Assembly: GCA_040767605.1 (NCBI GenBank) | Contig: JAXGOI010000001.1 | Location: forward strand, 186,001 to 250,000 | Source of the DNA: JAXGOI01 sp040767605 | GTDB lineage: Bacteria > Bacillota > Dehalobacteriia > UBA4068 | Direction: 5' to 3' | Length of the DNA: 64,000 bases | In this document: positions 17,486 to 25,164 of the stretch, piece by piece | How positions within the stretch are numbered: position 1 is the stretch's first letter | How the letters are laid out: each line of letters opens with the position of its first letter | Position numbers and translations under genes: made by a program | Notes under the pieces: model-generated | Seen by the model: only the letters and a program-made list of their open reading frames with translations | Databases searched by the model: none | Told to the model about the DNA's origin: nothing

Positions 17486-18865
17486 TTAAATTGTGCCTAA
17501 AAATATATTTTTATCGCCGCCTGTATAATAATGGTTTAAAATTTCTTTATATGTATAGCCTTCTTTGGCCATGCCTCTGGCCCCCCATTGGCTCATGCCC
17601 ACACCGTGGCCATTACCTCGGCCGTAAATTATTATACTATTAGCGGCTTCTTTATTTAATTTTACCGTGCCTGCGGCGTCTGCCGCATAATAAAGGCTGC
17701 TGCTTTCGTTAATGCCGCAAACCTTGCCGTCTGCACCTATTACTTTTAAGGCGGCGGGGTTTTCTCCCTTATATAAATTACCCATAGAATCTTTCATCCA
17801 TACATTTTGATTATCGGCAATTTCTATCAGAGTGCTTTTTAAACCCCCTAAAAGGCTGCGTATACTATCTTTAGCGGCCTTAACCGAACCCTTTGTTCCG
17901 ATAATCTCTACGCTGGTCAGCCTTGATGATACGGAATTTTCATCAGAGGTTTTAATCTCTTTAAATACGCCTATATCCTGCCCGGAGTATTTGGCGGCAA
18001 GCTTTGCCAATTCCCCCGGCGTATAGCAAACCTCCCATTGGTACTGGTCTTTAGCCCAGCTTTGGCCTGTGCTGTTTGAAAAGGCAACGGCATATGCATC
18101 ATGGGGTGAAGGCACGCCCTTTATAGGGAGCCCCCCTCCCCCCCAAATATTTTCAATATTTTCGGTATGCCCCCCGGAATTTGCATGAAAATATCCCGGT
18201 AAAAGCTTTAAATCCCCCCCGGAGGAATTTCGATAATAAAGAACCTCCCCCGCGGTGGCATTAACGGCGGCAACAATATTTGCACCCCCTGCTAAAATCT
18301 CCGCACTATAACCGCCGTAAACCTGAGAGCCGGCAGTATTTTTTACATCATATTTAGCCAGGCTTTGCCGGTTTGCCAGGGCAAAAGAGCGGCTGGCAAC
18401 AGCCTGAGCCTTTAGGGCCTCGCTTTCGGTGCTATAGCCTATTTCCTTACCTACAACGCCGTAAAGATATTTTTCTATATCTATAATATTTATGGGCATA
18501 AGCCCGGCATTACCTGTAAGCGCCTGCAAAGAGCCGCGATACTTTATACCTTTATATGTAAAAACACAATTATCTTCTTGGGCCTGAATTATTACCCCCT
18601 GAGATGCCAGGCCGATTTCTTTGCCGTTTACCAAAACATTAATTACCCCGCCGGATTTATTAAGGCGAACCTCACAGCCGGGAATTAATTTTTGCATACT
18701 TAAACCTGTGCCAGAATTAAGAATATTAAAATTGCCCTGATTGGCCAAAAGGGTGATATTATTGCTTTCCTCATCTAAAAGAACCCGCATATCTATTCCA
18801 TAAGCTGCGGGGGCGGTAAAAAGTAAAATTATAATACTTAAAAATAAAATAATGCCATGCCTCAT
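17486..18865 (-). CDS. spoIID: SpoIID/LytB-type secreted glycan lytic protein
   Basis: This is a secreted SpoIID-domain protein. In spore formers SpoIID is a lytic transglycosylase that cuts stem-peptide-free glycan during engulfment. A signal peptide (LFLSIIILLFTAPAAYG) is followed by an N-terminal beta domain. The catalytic domain has NIIDIEKYLYGVVGKEIGY, LKAQAVASRSFAL, FHANSGGHTENIENIWGG and the C-terminal GRGNGHGVGMSQWGARGMA. Glu in GVVGKE is the expected catalytic residue. The length of 459 aa is at the long end. Location between DUF2905 and queA is common in Clostridia, where such proteins are named either SpoIID or LytB. Confidence 0.85.
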   Translation of the reverse strand: MRHGIILFLSIIILLFTAPAAYGIDMRVLLDEESNNITLLANQGNFNILNSGTGLSMQKLIPGCEVRLNKSGGVINVLVNGKEIGLASQGVIIQAQEDNCVFTYKGIKYRGSLQALTGNAGLMPINIIDIEKYLYGVVGKEIGYSTESEALKAQAVASRSFALANRQSLAKYDVKNTAGSQVYGGYSAEILAGGANIVAAVNATAGEVLYYRNSSGGDLKLLPGYFHANSGGHTENIENIWGGGGLPIKGVPSPHDAYAVAFSNSTGQSWAKDQYQWEVCYTPGELAKLAAKYSGQDIGVFKEIKTSDENSVSSRLTSVEIIGTKGSVKAAKDSIRSLLGGLKSTLIEIADNQNVWMKDSMGNLYKGENPAALKVIGADGKVCGINESSSLYYAADAAGTVKLNKEAANSIIIYGRGNGHGVGMSQWGARGMAKEGYTYKEILNHYYTGGDKNIFLGTI

Positions 18866-18928
18866 AATATTTTCTGCCTTTCAGGGTATTTTTTAGTTTT
18901 TAAATTTATTTATTTTCCTTAGCCTAAT

Positions 18929-19144
18929 TTAATGGCGGAAAAAATAAGCGATTAAAGATAATACCAGGCTAAGTACAAGGCAGGTTGCCAAAGGAAAATA
19001 AAAGCGCAAATTACCCTTTTTTATATAAATATCTCCGGGCAGGCCGCCGGGGATAATTTTAGCCAAAAAGAAGAAAACGCCGCTTAAAACCAGAATTATA
19101 AGGCCCAAAATTAAAAGTGTTTTGGCAATCCCATAATAATTCAT
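18929..19144 (-). CDS. DUF2905 small membrane protein
   Basis: This 71-aa protein has two membrane segments (about residues 6-28 and 50-68) joined by a loop with the family motif IPGGLPGDIYIKKGN. DUF2905 proteins have no established function. They are often found in ruv-queA-tgt operons, as here, between spoIID and queH. A GGAGG precedes the ATG. Confidence 0.9.
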   Translation of the reverse strand: MNYYGIAKTLLILGLIILVLSGVFFFLAKIIPGGLPGDIYIKKGNLRFYFPLATCLVLSLVLSLIAYFFRH

Positions 19145-19214
19145 TTTATCCTCCTATTTAGCTCTCCAAATCAGCCCAATTAACTCCCAAAAAACCTTAA
19201 GCCGCGCAGAGCGT

Positions 19215-19763
19215 TTAGGCCTTGCCGGGCTTGGGCTTTTTTAAATAGCGTTCCTTTTCGCTGTATATGCAGCCGCAATATTTTTGCATATATAGGCCGT
19301 TTTCCTTGGCTTTTTTTTGGCCGCTTCTAAAAAAGGGCCGAAAATCCCAATTTAAAAAATCTATATTATACTTTTCTCCCTCTTCTTTGCCGATTTTATC
19401 TATTAAATTCTGATTTTGATACGGGCTAATTTTTAAAGTTGTGGTAAAGGCATCAAAACCCTCTTGGGCGGCGGTTTTGGCAGTTAAGGATAAACGGCTT
19501 TTATAACAGTATTCGCAGCGTTTATCCGGCGCTAAAGCTACCTCCCTCAGCCATTCCTCTAAAGGATAATCTTTTTGAGAAAGCATGGGGATTCCCTCTT
19601 TTTGGCACAGCTCCTCCCAGGCAGAAAACCTTGCCCTATGCTCGGTAAAGGGATGAATATTCGGATTATAAAAAAAGGAGGAAAAGCTATGGCCCAAATG
19701 GTTTATTTCTTCAAAAACCGCAATTGAGCAGGGGCCGCAGCAGCTATGGATTAAAATATTCAT
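19215..19763 (-). CDS. queH: QueH epoxyqueuosine reductase
   Basis: QueH reduces epoxyqueuosine to queuosine in tRNA and replaces the unrelated, cobalamin-using QueG. The family cysteines are present as SCCGPCS (residues 8-13), CEYCYKSRLS and KYCGCIYSE; they bind a [4Fe-4S] cluster and an additional iron. Other marks are FFYNPNIHP and TTTLKISPYQN. The length of 182 aa is normal. It lies in one strand block with queA and tgt. Confidence 0.95.
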   Translation of the reverse strand: MNILIHSCCGPCSIAVFEEINHLGHSFSSFFYNPNIHPFTEHRARFSAWEELCQKEGIPMLSQKDYPLEEWLREVALAPDKRCEYCYKSRLSLTAKTAAQEGFDAFTTTLKISPYQNQNLIDKIGKEEGEKYNIDFLNWDFRPFFRSGQKKAKENGLYMQKYCGCIYSEKERYLKKPKPGKA

Positions 19764-19842
19764 AATAAAACCTCATAAAAATTTAAAATGGCTAAAAAAT
19801 AAAGCAGTAAAATTAACTAAACGGCTTTTTTAGTAATAAAGC

Positions 19843-20889
19843 TTAGCTTTCTTCTTCCGTAAAGAGAATTTCCTCTTGCCGCAGCAGAGTTTTAGGCAGC
19901 TCTATTTTAAAGTATTTATAAGCCTCGGGTGTAGCCACCCTCCCCCTTGGGGTTCTTTGAATAAAACCTAATTGGAGAAGGTAGGGCTCGCAAACATCCG
20001 TAATAGTATCGACGGATTCCGAAATACTTGCGGCTATGGTGTCCAGCCCCACCGGGCCGCCGCTGAATTTCGTTAAAATAGCCAGCATCATTTTTTGGTC
20101 TATGGAATCCAGCCCCAGGCGGTCTACATCCATTAATTCCAGGCCGTCTCTGGCTATTTGCCCGTTAATTACTCCGCTGCCCTTAACCTGGGCAAAATCT
20201 CTCAGCCTTCTTAAAAGGCGGTTGGCTATTCTGGGGGTGCCCCGGGAACGCAGGCAAATCTCCATGGCTCCTTCCTCATTTAAGGGTACATTTAAAAGCT
20301 TTGAGGCTCTTGCCACAATTAAGAGCAATTCATCTACGGTATAATATTCAAGGCGGGAAATAACCCCAAAACGGTCCCTTAAAGGTGAAGAAAGCCTGCC
20401 CCAACGAGTAGTGGCGCCAATTAGCGTAAACGGGGGTAAATCCAGCCTAAGAGTGCGGGCGCTGGGCCCCTTGCCTATAATAATATCGATGGAGAAATCC
20501 TCCATAGCCGGGTAAAGCACCTCTTCCACCGTACGGCTCAAGCAATGGATTTCATCAATAAAAAGTACATCCCGCGGCTCAAGCCCCGTAATTATAGAGG
20601 CTAAATCCCCCGGGCGCTCCAGAGCCGGCCCGGAGGTTGTACGCATATTAACCCCCAGCTCATTGGCGATAATATTGGCCAAAGTAGTTTTACCTAGGCC
20701 CGGGGGGCCGTAAAGTAAAACATGGTCTAGGGCCTCGCCCCGGTTTTTAGCTGCCTGAATAAAAATATCAATATTATTTTTTATTTTTTCCTGCCCGGTA
20801 TAATCTCTAAGGCAGGAGGGTCTGATTCCCACTTCGTTTTCAGTATCTTCCCTGCGCATATGGGAAGTAATTAATCTTTCTTCTTCCAC
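19843..20889 (-). CDS. ruvB: RuvB Holliday-junction branch-migration motor
   Basis: RuvB is the hexameric AAA+ motor that works with RuvA on Holliday junctions. Motifs are LRDYTGQEKIKNNI, Walker A GPPGLGKTTLANII, Walker B DVLFIDEIHCL, sensor GATTRWGRLSSPLRDRFG and a C-terminal winged helix with GFIQRTPRGRVAT. The start is GTG with GGAGG 6 bp before it; an overlapping ATG is out of frame. It is separated from ruvA by about 140 bp, so it may have a promoter of its own. Confidence 0.97.
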   Translation of the reverse strand: MEEERLITSHMRREDTENEVGIRPSCLRDYTGQEKIKNNIDIFIQAAKNRGEALDHVLLYGPPGLGKTTLANIIANELGVNMRTTSGPALERPGDLASIITGLEPRDVLFIDEIHCLSRTVEEVLYPAMEDFSIDIIIGKGPSARTLRLDLPPFTLIGATTRWGRLSSPLRDRFGVISRLEYYTVDELLLIVARASKLLNVPLNEEGAMEICLRSRGTPRIANRLLRRLRDFAQVKGSGVINGQIARDGLELMDVDRLGLDSIDQKMMLAILTKFSGGPVGLDTIAASISESVDTITDVCEPYLLQLGFIQRTPRGRVATPEAYKYFKIELPKTLLRQEEILFTEEES

Positions 20890-21029
20890 ATCGGCCCTCC
20901 AAAATAAACTATACAGGCAATTACTTTTCTGCTCTAATTGCCTCCCCTACCCGCAATTATAGCATTATTTATAATTACGGTCATTATATGTAATATTTAT
21001 CAATTTTAATTTTAACTTTTTATAGTTAA

Positions 21030-21629
21030 CTAGCCTTTGGCGGCAAGGCGTAAAGCCTCTTTAAGAAGCTGGCCGCTGGCCGCCTGCTGGCCTAAATTCT
21101 CCGTGGCTTTTAAGGCCAAAGAGCGGGATTCCGCAGCCCCAAAGCCTAATTGAGCCAGGGCAGCCAGTAAATCGCTGTCTGCAGCGGCGGAATTTAATTC
21201 GGCAGGGATTATATCCTCCCCGCCGAAAGCGCCTACTTTATCTTTTAACTCAAGAATAAGGCGTTGGGCGGTTTTTTTACCGATACCTGGAGCGGCGCAA
21301 AGAGATTTATAATCATTATGAGATACCGCGGCTACAATCTGCGGAATAGAAAGGGCGTTTAATATCCCTAAGGCGGTTTTGGCCCCTACTCCGCTAACCC
21401 CGATTAAAAGGCGGAAAACATCAATTTCTTCTCTGGTGGGGAAGGCGAAAAGCTGCCAGGAATCCTCCCTAACCTGCAAATGGGTAAAAAGAAATATTTC
21501 TTCCCCTACAATCGGCTGGGGCTTAAGCATAGCCATAGGGGCAAGAACCATAATTCCCATTCCGTTTAATTCTATAATTAAACCCTCGTTTTCCAGAGAA
21601 TAAATTTTACCCTTTATAAAAGCAATCAT
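21030..21629 (-). CDS. ruvA: RuvA Holliday-junction binding protein
   Basis: RuvA forms tetramers that hold the open Holliday junction and load RuvB. The N-terminal OB fold starts MIAFIKGKIYSLE. Two helix-hairpin-helix motifs follow, FRLLIGVSGVGAKTALGIL and ALCAAPGIGKKTAQRLILELK-like. The flexible linker and a C-terminal RuvB-binding domain (ALAQLGFGAAES) complete the protein. The ATG follows the ruvC stop directly, indicating coupled translation. Confidence 0.96.
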   Translation of the reverse strand: MIAFIKGKIYSLENEGLIIELNGMGIMVLAPMAMLKPQPIVGEEIFLFTHLQVREDSWQLFAFPTREEIDVFRLLIGVSGVGAKTALGILNALSIPQIVAAVSHNDYKSLCAAPGIGKKTAQRLILELKDKVGAFGGEDIIPAELNSAAADSDLLAALAQLGFGAAESRSLALKATENLGQQAASGQLLKEALRLAAKG

Positions 21630-22127
21630 TTAATCCTTCTCCCCCCTTAATAAACGGGTAGTATAATAATGGGCATGGCAAAGGGCAATAGCTAAAGCAT
21701 CGGCGGCATCATCCGGGCGGGGGGTTTCTTTCATGGAAAGGAGCTTTGTAATCATAAACTGAATTTGCTTTTTATCCGCCCTGCCATAACCAACCACCGC
21801 CTGTTTAACCTGGAGCGGGGTATATTCACCCAAGGGGATTTCTTTTTGAGCCGCAGCTAAAAGTAAAACCCCCCTAGCCTGAGCTACAGAAAAAGCCGTA
21901 GTGGTATTGCGGTTAAAAAAAAGCTGCTCAATAGCTATTTGATCCGGCTTAAGCTCCTCCAGCAAACGGCTGGCGGCGCTATGTATCATTAATACCCGCT
22001 TAGCCGGGGGAGTATGGGCCGGTGTGCGAATACAGCCGTAATCCAAGACCTTATAGCGGTTACCCATAATTTCTATCAGGCCGTAACCTGTAATGGCAGT
22101 CCCGGGGTCTAAGCCTAAAATTTTCAC
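21630..22127 (-). CDS. ruvC: RuvC Holliday-junction resolvase
   Basis: RuvC is the dimeric endonuclease that nicks Holliday junctions symmetrically. The acidic residues expected at the RNase H-fold active site are in ILGLDPGTAITGYG, the Glu of IAIEQLFF and the aspartates of PDDAADALAIALCHAH. The length of 165 aa is normal. It is the first gene of the ruvCA pair. Confidence 0.96.
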   Translation of the reverse strand: MKILGLDPGTAITGYGLIEIMGNRYKVLDYGCIRTPAHTPPAKRVLMIHSAASRLLEELKPDQIAIEQLFFNRNTTTAFSVAQARGVLLLAAAQKEIPLGEYTPLQVKQAVVGYGRADKKQIQFMITKLLSMKETPRPDDAADALAIALCHAHYYTTRLLRGEKD

Positions 22128-22196
22128 AGTTTCCCCTCTTTTAGAGCATATTTCGTCTTATTTAGTTTCGCCGGGGGGAATAATTATTCCTGCACC

Positions 22197-22226
22197 TTGA
22201 CTTTTAAGCTGCTAAAAAGCTAAAAT
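22197..22226 (+). promoter_or_regulatory. mscL promoter
   Basis: TTGACT (22197-22202), an 18-bp spacer and TAAAAT (22221-22226) lie about 58 bp before the mscL start. This is a good vegetative promoter. Confidence 0.65.
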
Positions 22227-22283
22227 ATTAACAGGTAATTTTCTAAGTAGAAATACATCTAAAAAGCGCAAGGAGGTTTAGAA

Positions 22284-22727
22284 ATGAAATTATGGGAAGA
22301 GTTTAAAGCATTTGCATTTAAAGGTAATGTTATTGATTTAGCCGTAGCGGTTATTATCGGCGGCGCTTTTGGCAAAATTGTTGCCTCTTTGGTTTCGGAT
22401 ATAATTATGCCAACAATAAGCCTAATTTCGGGGCGGGTAAACTTTAACAATCTTTTTTATGCTTTTGACGGCAATTATTACCCAACAGCGGAGGCGGCTG
22501 CCGAAGCCGGGGTCGGGGTATTGCTTTATGGCGCCTTTATTCAAAATATTATTGATTTCTTTATTATTGCTTTTACTATTATGATGGTAATTAAACTTTT
22601 TAATAAATTTAAAAAAAGCCCCCAGCCCCAGGAGGAAGCAGAAAGCCCCAGGCTTTGCCCATACTGCAAAACGGAAATTCATAATGATGCCACCCGCTGC
22701 CCCCATTGTACAAGCCAATTGACATAA
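22284..22727 (+). CDS. mscL: MscL mechanosensitive channel with C-terminal zinc ribbon
   Basis: MscL is the large-conductance channel that opens under membrane tension to release solutes during osmotic downshock. The amphipathic N-terminal helix MKLWEEFKAFAFKGNVIDLAVAVIIGGAFGKIV leads into TM1. A periplasmic loop and TM2 (NIIDFFIIAFTIMMVIKLF) follow. After TM2 the usual cytoplasmic helix is replaced or extended by a zinc ribbon, CPYC-x10-CPHC (about residues 130-144). AAGGAGG precedes the ATG. The ribbon is an add-on whose role is unknown. Confidence 0.93.
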   Translation: MKLWEEFKAFAFKGNVIDLAVAVIIGGAFGKIVASLVSDIIMPTISLISGRVNFNNLFYAFDGNYYPTAEAAAEAGVGVLLYGAFIQNIIDFFIIAFTIMMVIKLFNKFKKSPQPQEEAESPRLCPYCKTEIHNDATRCPHCTSQLT

Positions 22728-22780
22728 GCCCTTTTAGTATAATATAATACATAAGGCATTTTATAAAAAACCCGTAAATT

Positions 22781-22801
22781 AAGGGGGTTTAAAACCCCCT
22801 T
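22781..22801 (+). terminator. Palindromic hairpin after mscL
   Basis: AAGGGGG and CCCCCTT flank a 7-nt centre just before the tRNA-Thr gene. The tail is only weakly T-rich, so it is a probable terminator or processing hairpin. Confidence 0.5.
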
Positions 22802-22806
22802 TATAT

Positions 22807-22882
22807 GCTGAAGTAGCTCAGTCGGCAGAGCAGCTGATTCGTAATCAGCAGGCCGCAGGTTCGATTCCTGTCTTCAGCACCA
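22807..22882 (+). tRNA. tRNA-Thr (anticodon CGT)
   Basis: The cloverleaf is complete. The acceptor GCTGAAG pairs with CTTCAGC, the D stem is GCTC/GAGC, the anticodon stem GCTGA/TCAGC encloses loop TTCGTAA with anticodon CGT, and the T arm is GCAGG-TTCGATT-CCTGT. CCA is encoded. Repeat copy 1 starts directly after it. Confidence 0.96.
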
Positions 22883-23070
22883 AAGTAAAGTATAATTAAT
22901 CTTTTATACAAAACATTAAATACCGCAAAGTCCATATATAAAAGGGCTTACGGTATTTTTTGTTTTAAGGCTTATTCATTTTAAAGCATAAATTATTGCT
23001 GGTGAAATATTAAAAACGTGTACTAAAGTGGGTACTTTTCTAAAACAAAAACACCCCTATACGGAGATAA
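22883..23070 (+). repeat. tRNA-linked repeat, copy 1
   Basis: This roughly 190-bp sequence abuts the tRNA-Thr CCA end and is closely similar to copy 3 behind tRNA-Pro (46554-46752); 44 consecutive bases near the start are identical. It contains the tRNA terminator, a conserved TTATTCATTTTAAAG segment and a GTGTACT/GGGTACT motif pair. It ends in a degraded version of the CTCCCC/GGGGAG hairpin. It bounds the left side of the lipoprotein island. Confidence 0.85.
22920..22961 (+). terminator. tRNA-Thr terminator inside repeat copy 1
   Basis: ATACCG/CGGTAT with AAGTCC/GGGCTT (one G-T pair) forms a long stem followed by TTTTTT. The equivalent stem in copy 3 is AAGGCC/GGCCTT. Confidence 0.85.
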
Positions 23071-23296
23071 TGCCCGCAGTGCTCACTTAAGTTTTGATCG
23101 ACCCTCTTGGGCCCTCCACCACCCCTTCCTCCGTGGGTTGGAGGACCTGTAACCTCGCGCTCGCTAAATCTATCTGTACCCGTTTTCATCGCCCCTGCTG
23201 CTCCCAAAAACCCCAGATATTCATAGGGGCAAAAAAATTTGCTTTTTAAAGATATTTATTATATATTTTATACAAAAATATGAAGGGATGCATGCT
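23071..23296. other. G+C-rich block of unlike composition
   Basis: About 150 bp (roughly 23080-23220) are much richer in C and G than the surrounding DNA, with GGGCCCTCC, GGTTGGAGGACC and TCGCGCTCGC. The minus strand has a short open frame of about 50 codons starting ATGAAAACGGGTACAG, with no family I know. It looks like a remnant of a foreign element between repeat copy 1 and the lipoprotein gene. The last bases carry the lipoprotein SD. Confidence 0.4.
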
Positions 23297-23989
23297 ATGA
23301 AAAAGCTGTCTGTTCTATGCTCTGTTATCGTATTGATAATATTTATTTTTTCTACAACCTCCTGTTCAAACCCGGATGCAACACTTAAGGCTTCTCTATT
23401 AGAAAAAGAAGACAAAATCATTTCTTTAACAGAAGAATTAACTTCAGTTAAGGAGCAATTAGATGCTTTGTCCGCCATTGAATCGACGATTGGCGCTACT
23501 CTGATGGCGGAAGCAGCAAATATAATTCATTTGATAAATATTGAAGATTTTAGCGGCTTAAGCGGCTATATCAATTCATCGATAGGTTTAAGGGTTTCGC
23601 CCTATCAGTATGTTGATACGACATCGGATATTTTACTTTCCGATACCGATGTTGCCAATCTCCCCTCGTATCCGTTGACAATCTGGGGGAATTACGACGG
23701 CAGCGGAGAGCCGATTAACTTAACAGGCCTTGATTATTACAGTAAATTTATTTATGATGCCGATTTTGAAAATGCTCCCTATATCGGGCAAAACACAGTG
23801 CTCTCCTCAGGTAATATGATCAATAATATCCAGACTGTATATCCCGGAGATTCATTTGTTGAATTTTATTATGACGGTTTTGACCAGACATATGACGGCC
23901 TGGACTGGAAGAGCATTACGCTGGTAATGCGAAATATCAGTAATCAGTGGTATCTCGTTGCATTGGTTCATGGGCAATGGACAATATAG
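23297..23989 (+). CDS. Putative lipoprotein with coiled coil
   Basis: I do not recognise the family. The N-terminus MKKLSVLCSVIVLIIFIFS ends in a lipobox-like STTSC, so export and lipid anchoring are likely. A short coiled coil (LLEKEDKIISLTEELTSVKEQLDALS) follows, then a globular domain of about 160 residues rich in aromatic residues, Asp and Asn, ending HGQWTI. I chose the ATG at 23297 because AAGGG lies 9 bp before it; an in-frame ATG at 23288 has none. Its more even codon use and position between repeat copies suggest it was acquired. A strong terminator follows at 24066-24087. Confidence 0.75.
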   Translation: MKKLSVLCSVIVLIIFIFSTTSCSNPDATLKASLLEKEDKIISLTEELTSVKEQLDALSAIESTIGATLMAEAANIIHLINIEDFSGLSGYINSSIGLRVSPYQYVDTTSDILLSDTDVANLPSYPLTIWGNYDGSGEPINLTGLDYYSKFIYDADFENAPYIGQNTVLSSGNMINNIQTVYPGDSFVEFYYDGFDQTYDGLDWKSITLVMRNISNQWYLVALVHGQWTI

Positions 23990-24065
23990 CCCCAAAATTT
24001 GATAAACCCGGGATTTGCTGCCGATAAGCAATTTTGTCTTCGTGAACATCCGCACCATGGAAAAG

Positions 24066-24091
24066 ACCGCCGATTTTTGTCGGCGGTTTTT
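24066..24091 (+). terminator. Terminator after the lipoprotein gene
   Basis: ACCGCCGA (24066-24073) pairs perfectly with TCGGCGGT (24080-24087), with a 6-nt loop and TTTTTGTTT following. Confidence 0.9.
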
Positions 24092-24443
24092 GTTTATTAA
24101 GCTAATAGCGGTGGCGCACGAATCATAATTTCTTTCACCCCGATACCATGATATTCTTTCTTAGTTTTAAATGTTCACGTACCCAACACTGAATTATTCT
24201 TTAAAAATAAAAAACTTCTAAAAAATCAGAAGCAGGCGTATCTTAAAATGTCAGCTATATGCTGTGGATTGAAATAGTGTAGGGTATGTGCACCAAAATT
24301 GAACTGTTAACACTCTAAACATGAAAAAGGGAGATCAAACAATCTCCCTTTCTCATGTTTTATACATTTATGTAGTTCACAGGATTCAGAAAAAAACTAT
24401 ATTCGTTTGCTGGCAGCCATAAAGCTATATTTTTTATGGCTTT
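24088..24443. other. Gene-free stretch with a second terminator-like hairpin
   Basis: No supported ORF is seen. The notable element is a long hairpin at about 24320-24358, with core AAAGGGAGAT/ATCTCCCTTT (24326-24335 with 24342-24351), an outer CATGA/TCATG extension and TTTTAT after it. There is no gene directly upstream to use it. That suggests it is what remains of a lost gene. A small AGCCATAAA/TTTATGGCT hairpin precedes repeat copy 2. Confidence 0.5.
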
Positions 24444-24561
24444 GCGGTATTTTTTGTTTTCAGGATTATTCATTTTAAAGCATAAAATATTGTTGAGGGA
24501 ATATTATAAGTGGGTACTTTTTCAGAATAAAAAAACTCCCCCTATGCGAAGACAAGGGGAG
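24444..24561 (+). repeat. tRNA-linked repeat, copy 2 (5'-truncated)
   Basis: From GCGGTATTTTTTGTTTT onward this matches copies 1 and 3, including TTATTCATTTTAAAGCATAAA and a GTGGGTACTTTT shared with copy 1. It lacks the first 60-70 bp and has no tRNA beside it. It ends in the minus-strand hairpin at 24536-24561. It is in the same orientation as copy 1, so the two flank the lipoprotein island as direct repeats. Confidence 0.8.
24536..24561 (-). terminator. Minus-strand terminator in repeat copy 2
   Basis: CTCCCC pairs with GGGGAG around a centre with a TTCG loop, and a run of T follows on the minus strand. It lies downstream of the minus-strand 96-aa gene. Confidence 0.75.
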
Positions 24562-24728
24562 TAAAGAAAGGAGGCCGGTATTATGCCTGCCTGCCAACCT
24601 TTATTTTATAGGCATATTTTAACTTATTAAAGCCAAATACAGCTAAATTTCGGAATGGGAATACCTCTCCAAGAACCTTAGCTTCAACTGAAAATAATTT
24701 AATTAAAAGAATCGGGGCAAAAACTATA
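24562..24728. other. Short gene-free stretch
   Basis: This A+T-rich sequence lies between repeat copy 2 and the 96-aa gene. I see no ORF, strong hairpin or promoter in it. Confidence 0.4.
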
Positions 24729-25019
24729 TTAGGCCGGGGTATAATAAATTATCCCGCTGGATGAGGTAATTGTTCCCAATGTGGTATTTTCCACCACAAA
24801 GGTTTCCTCGTGCTCGGCTGTAATAGTACCGGATTCCGCAACCGCAAAGGTATAAGTCTCATCATTATCGCCGTCAGATAAATTTACATTATAATATGCA
24901 TTTGTTGATGCCTTGCAGGGAATAGCATTCGTATTTGTGACTACAATAGACAGTATAGAATCGCTGCTGTCGCTATTAAACGGGGTGCCGCTTGTTACAG
25001 TAATTTCAACTTGTGGCAT
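24729..25019 (-). CDS. Small acidic beta-rich protein, 96 aa
   Basis: I do not recognise the family. The sequence is rich in Thr, Ser, Val and acidic residues and has a single lysine and no arginine, with strand-like repeats such as VEITVTSGTPF, ILSIVVTNTN, YTFAVAESGTITAEHEETFVV and SSGIIYYTPA. There is no signal peptide or membrane segment. AAGGAG lies about 9 bp before the ATG. It is divergent from the DNRLRE-like gene, with 145 bp between, and ends toward repeat copy 2. The composition would suit an extracellular or spore-surface structural protein, but that is inference. Confidence 0.55.
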   Translation of the reverse strand: MPQVEITVTSGTPFNSDSSDSILSIVVTNTNAIPCKASTNAYYNVNLSDGDNDETYTFAVAESGTITAEHEETFVVENTTLGTITSSSGIIYYTPA

Positions 25020-25121
25020 AAAAATATTCTCCTTACTATGCTTAAAAAATTTAAAAGCAAATGCTTTCAGTACATTTTATTCAGAAACATTTTTTTTGTA
25101 CCAATTAAGGTTTTGGCACAC

Positions 25122-25149
25122 ACCGGATTTATTCTTGCCTCATATAATA
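25122..25149 (+). promoter_or_regulatory. Possible sporulation (sigma-K-like) promoter
   Basis: AC (25122-25123), 17 bp, then CATATAATA (25141-25149) fits the mother-cell sigma-K pattern AC-N16/17-CATANNNTA and starts about 24 bp before the DNRLRE-like gene. The TATAAT inside has no good vegetative -35 at the right distance. The match is short and could be chance. Confidence 0.3.
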
Positions 25150-25164
25150 AAGTGGTGAGATAAA

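Noticed and set aside
23071..23287. Group II intron end or structured RNA in the G+C-rich block
   Set aside because: No domain V-like hairpin or intron 5' consensus could be recognised.
22883..24561. Textbook attL/attR prophage insertion at tRNA-Thr
   Set aside because: No integrase gene and no duplicated tRNA 3' segment were found at the right-hand copy; only the downstream repeat is shared.
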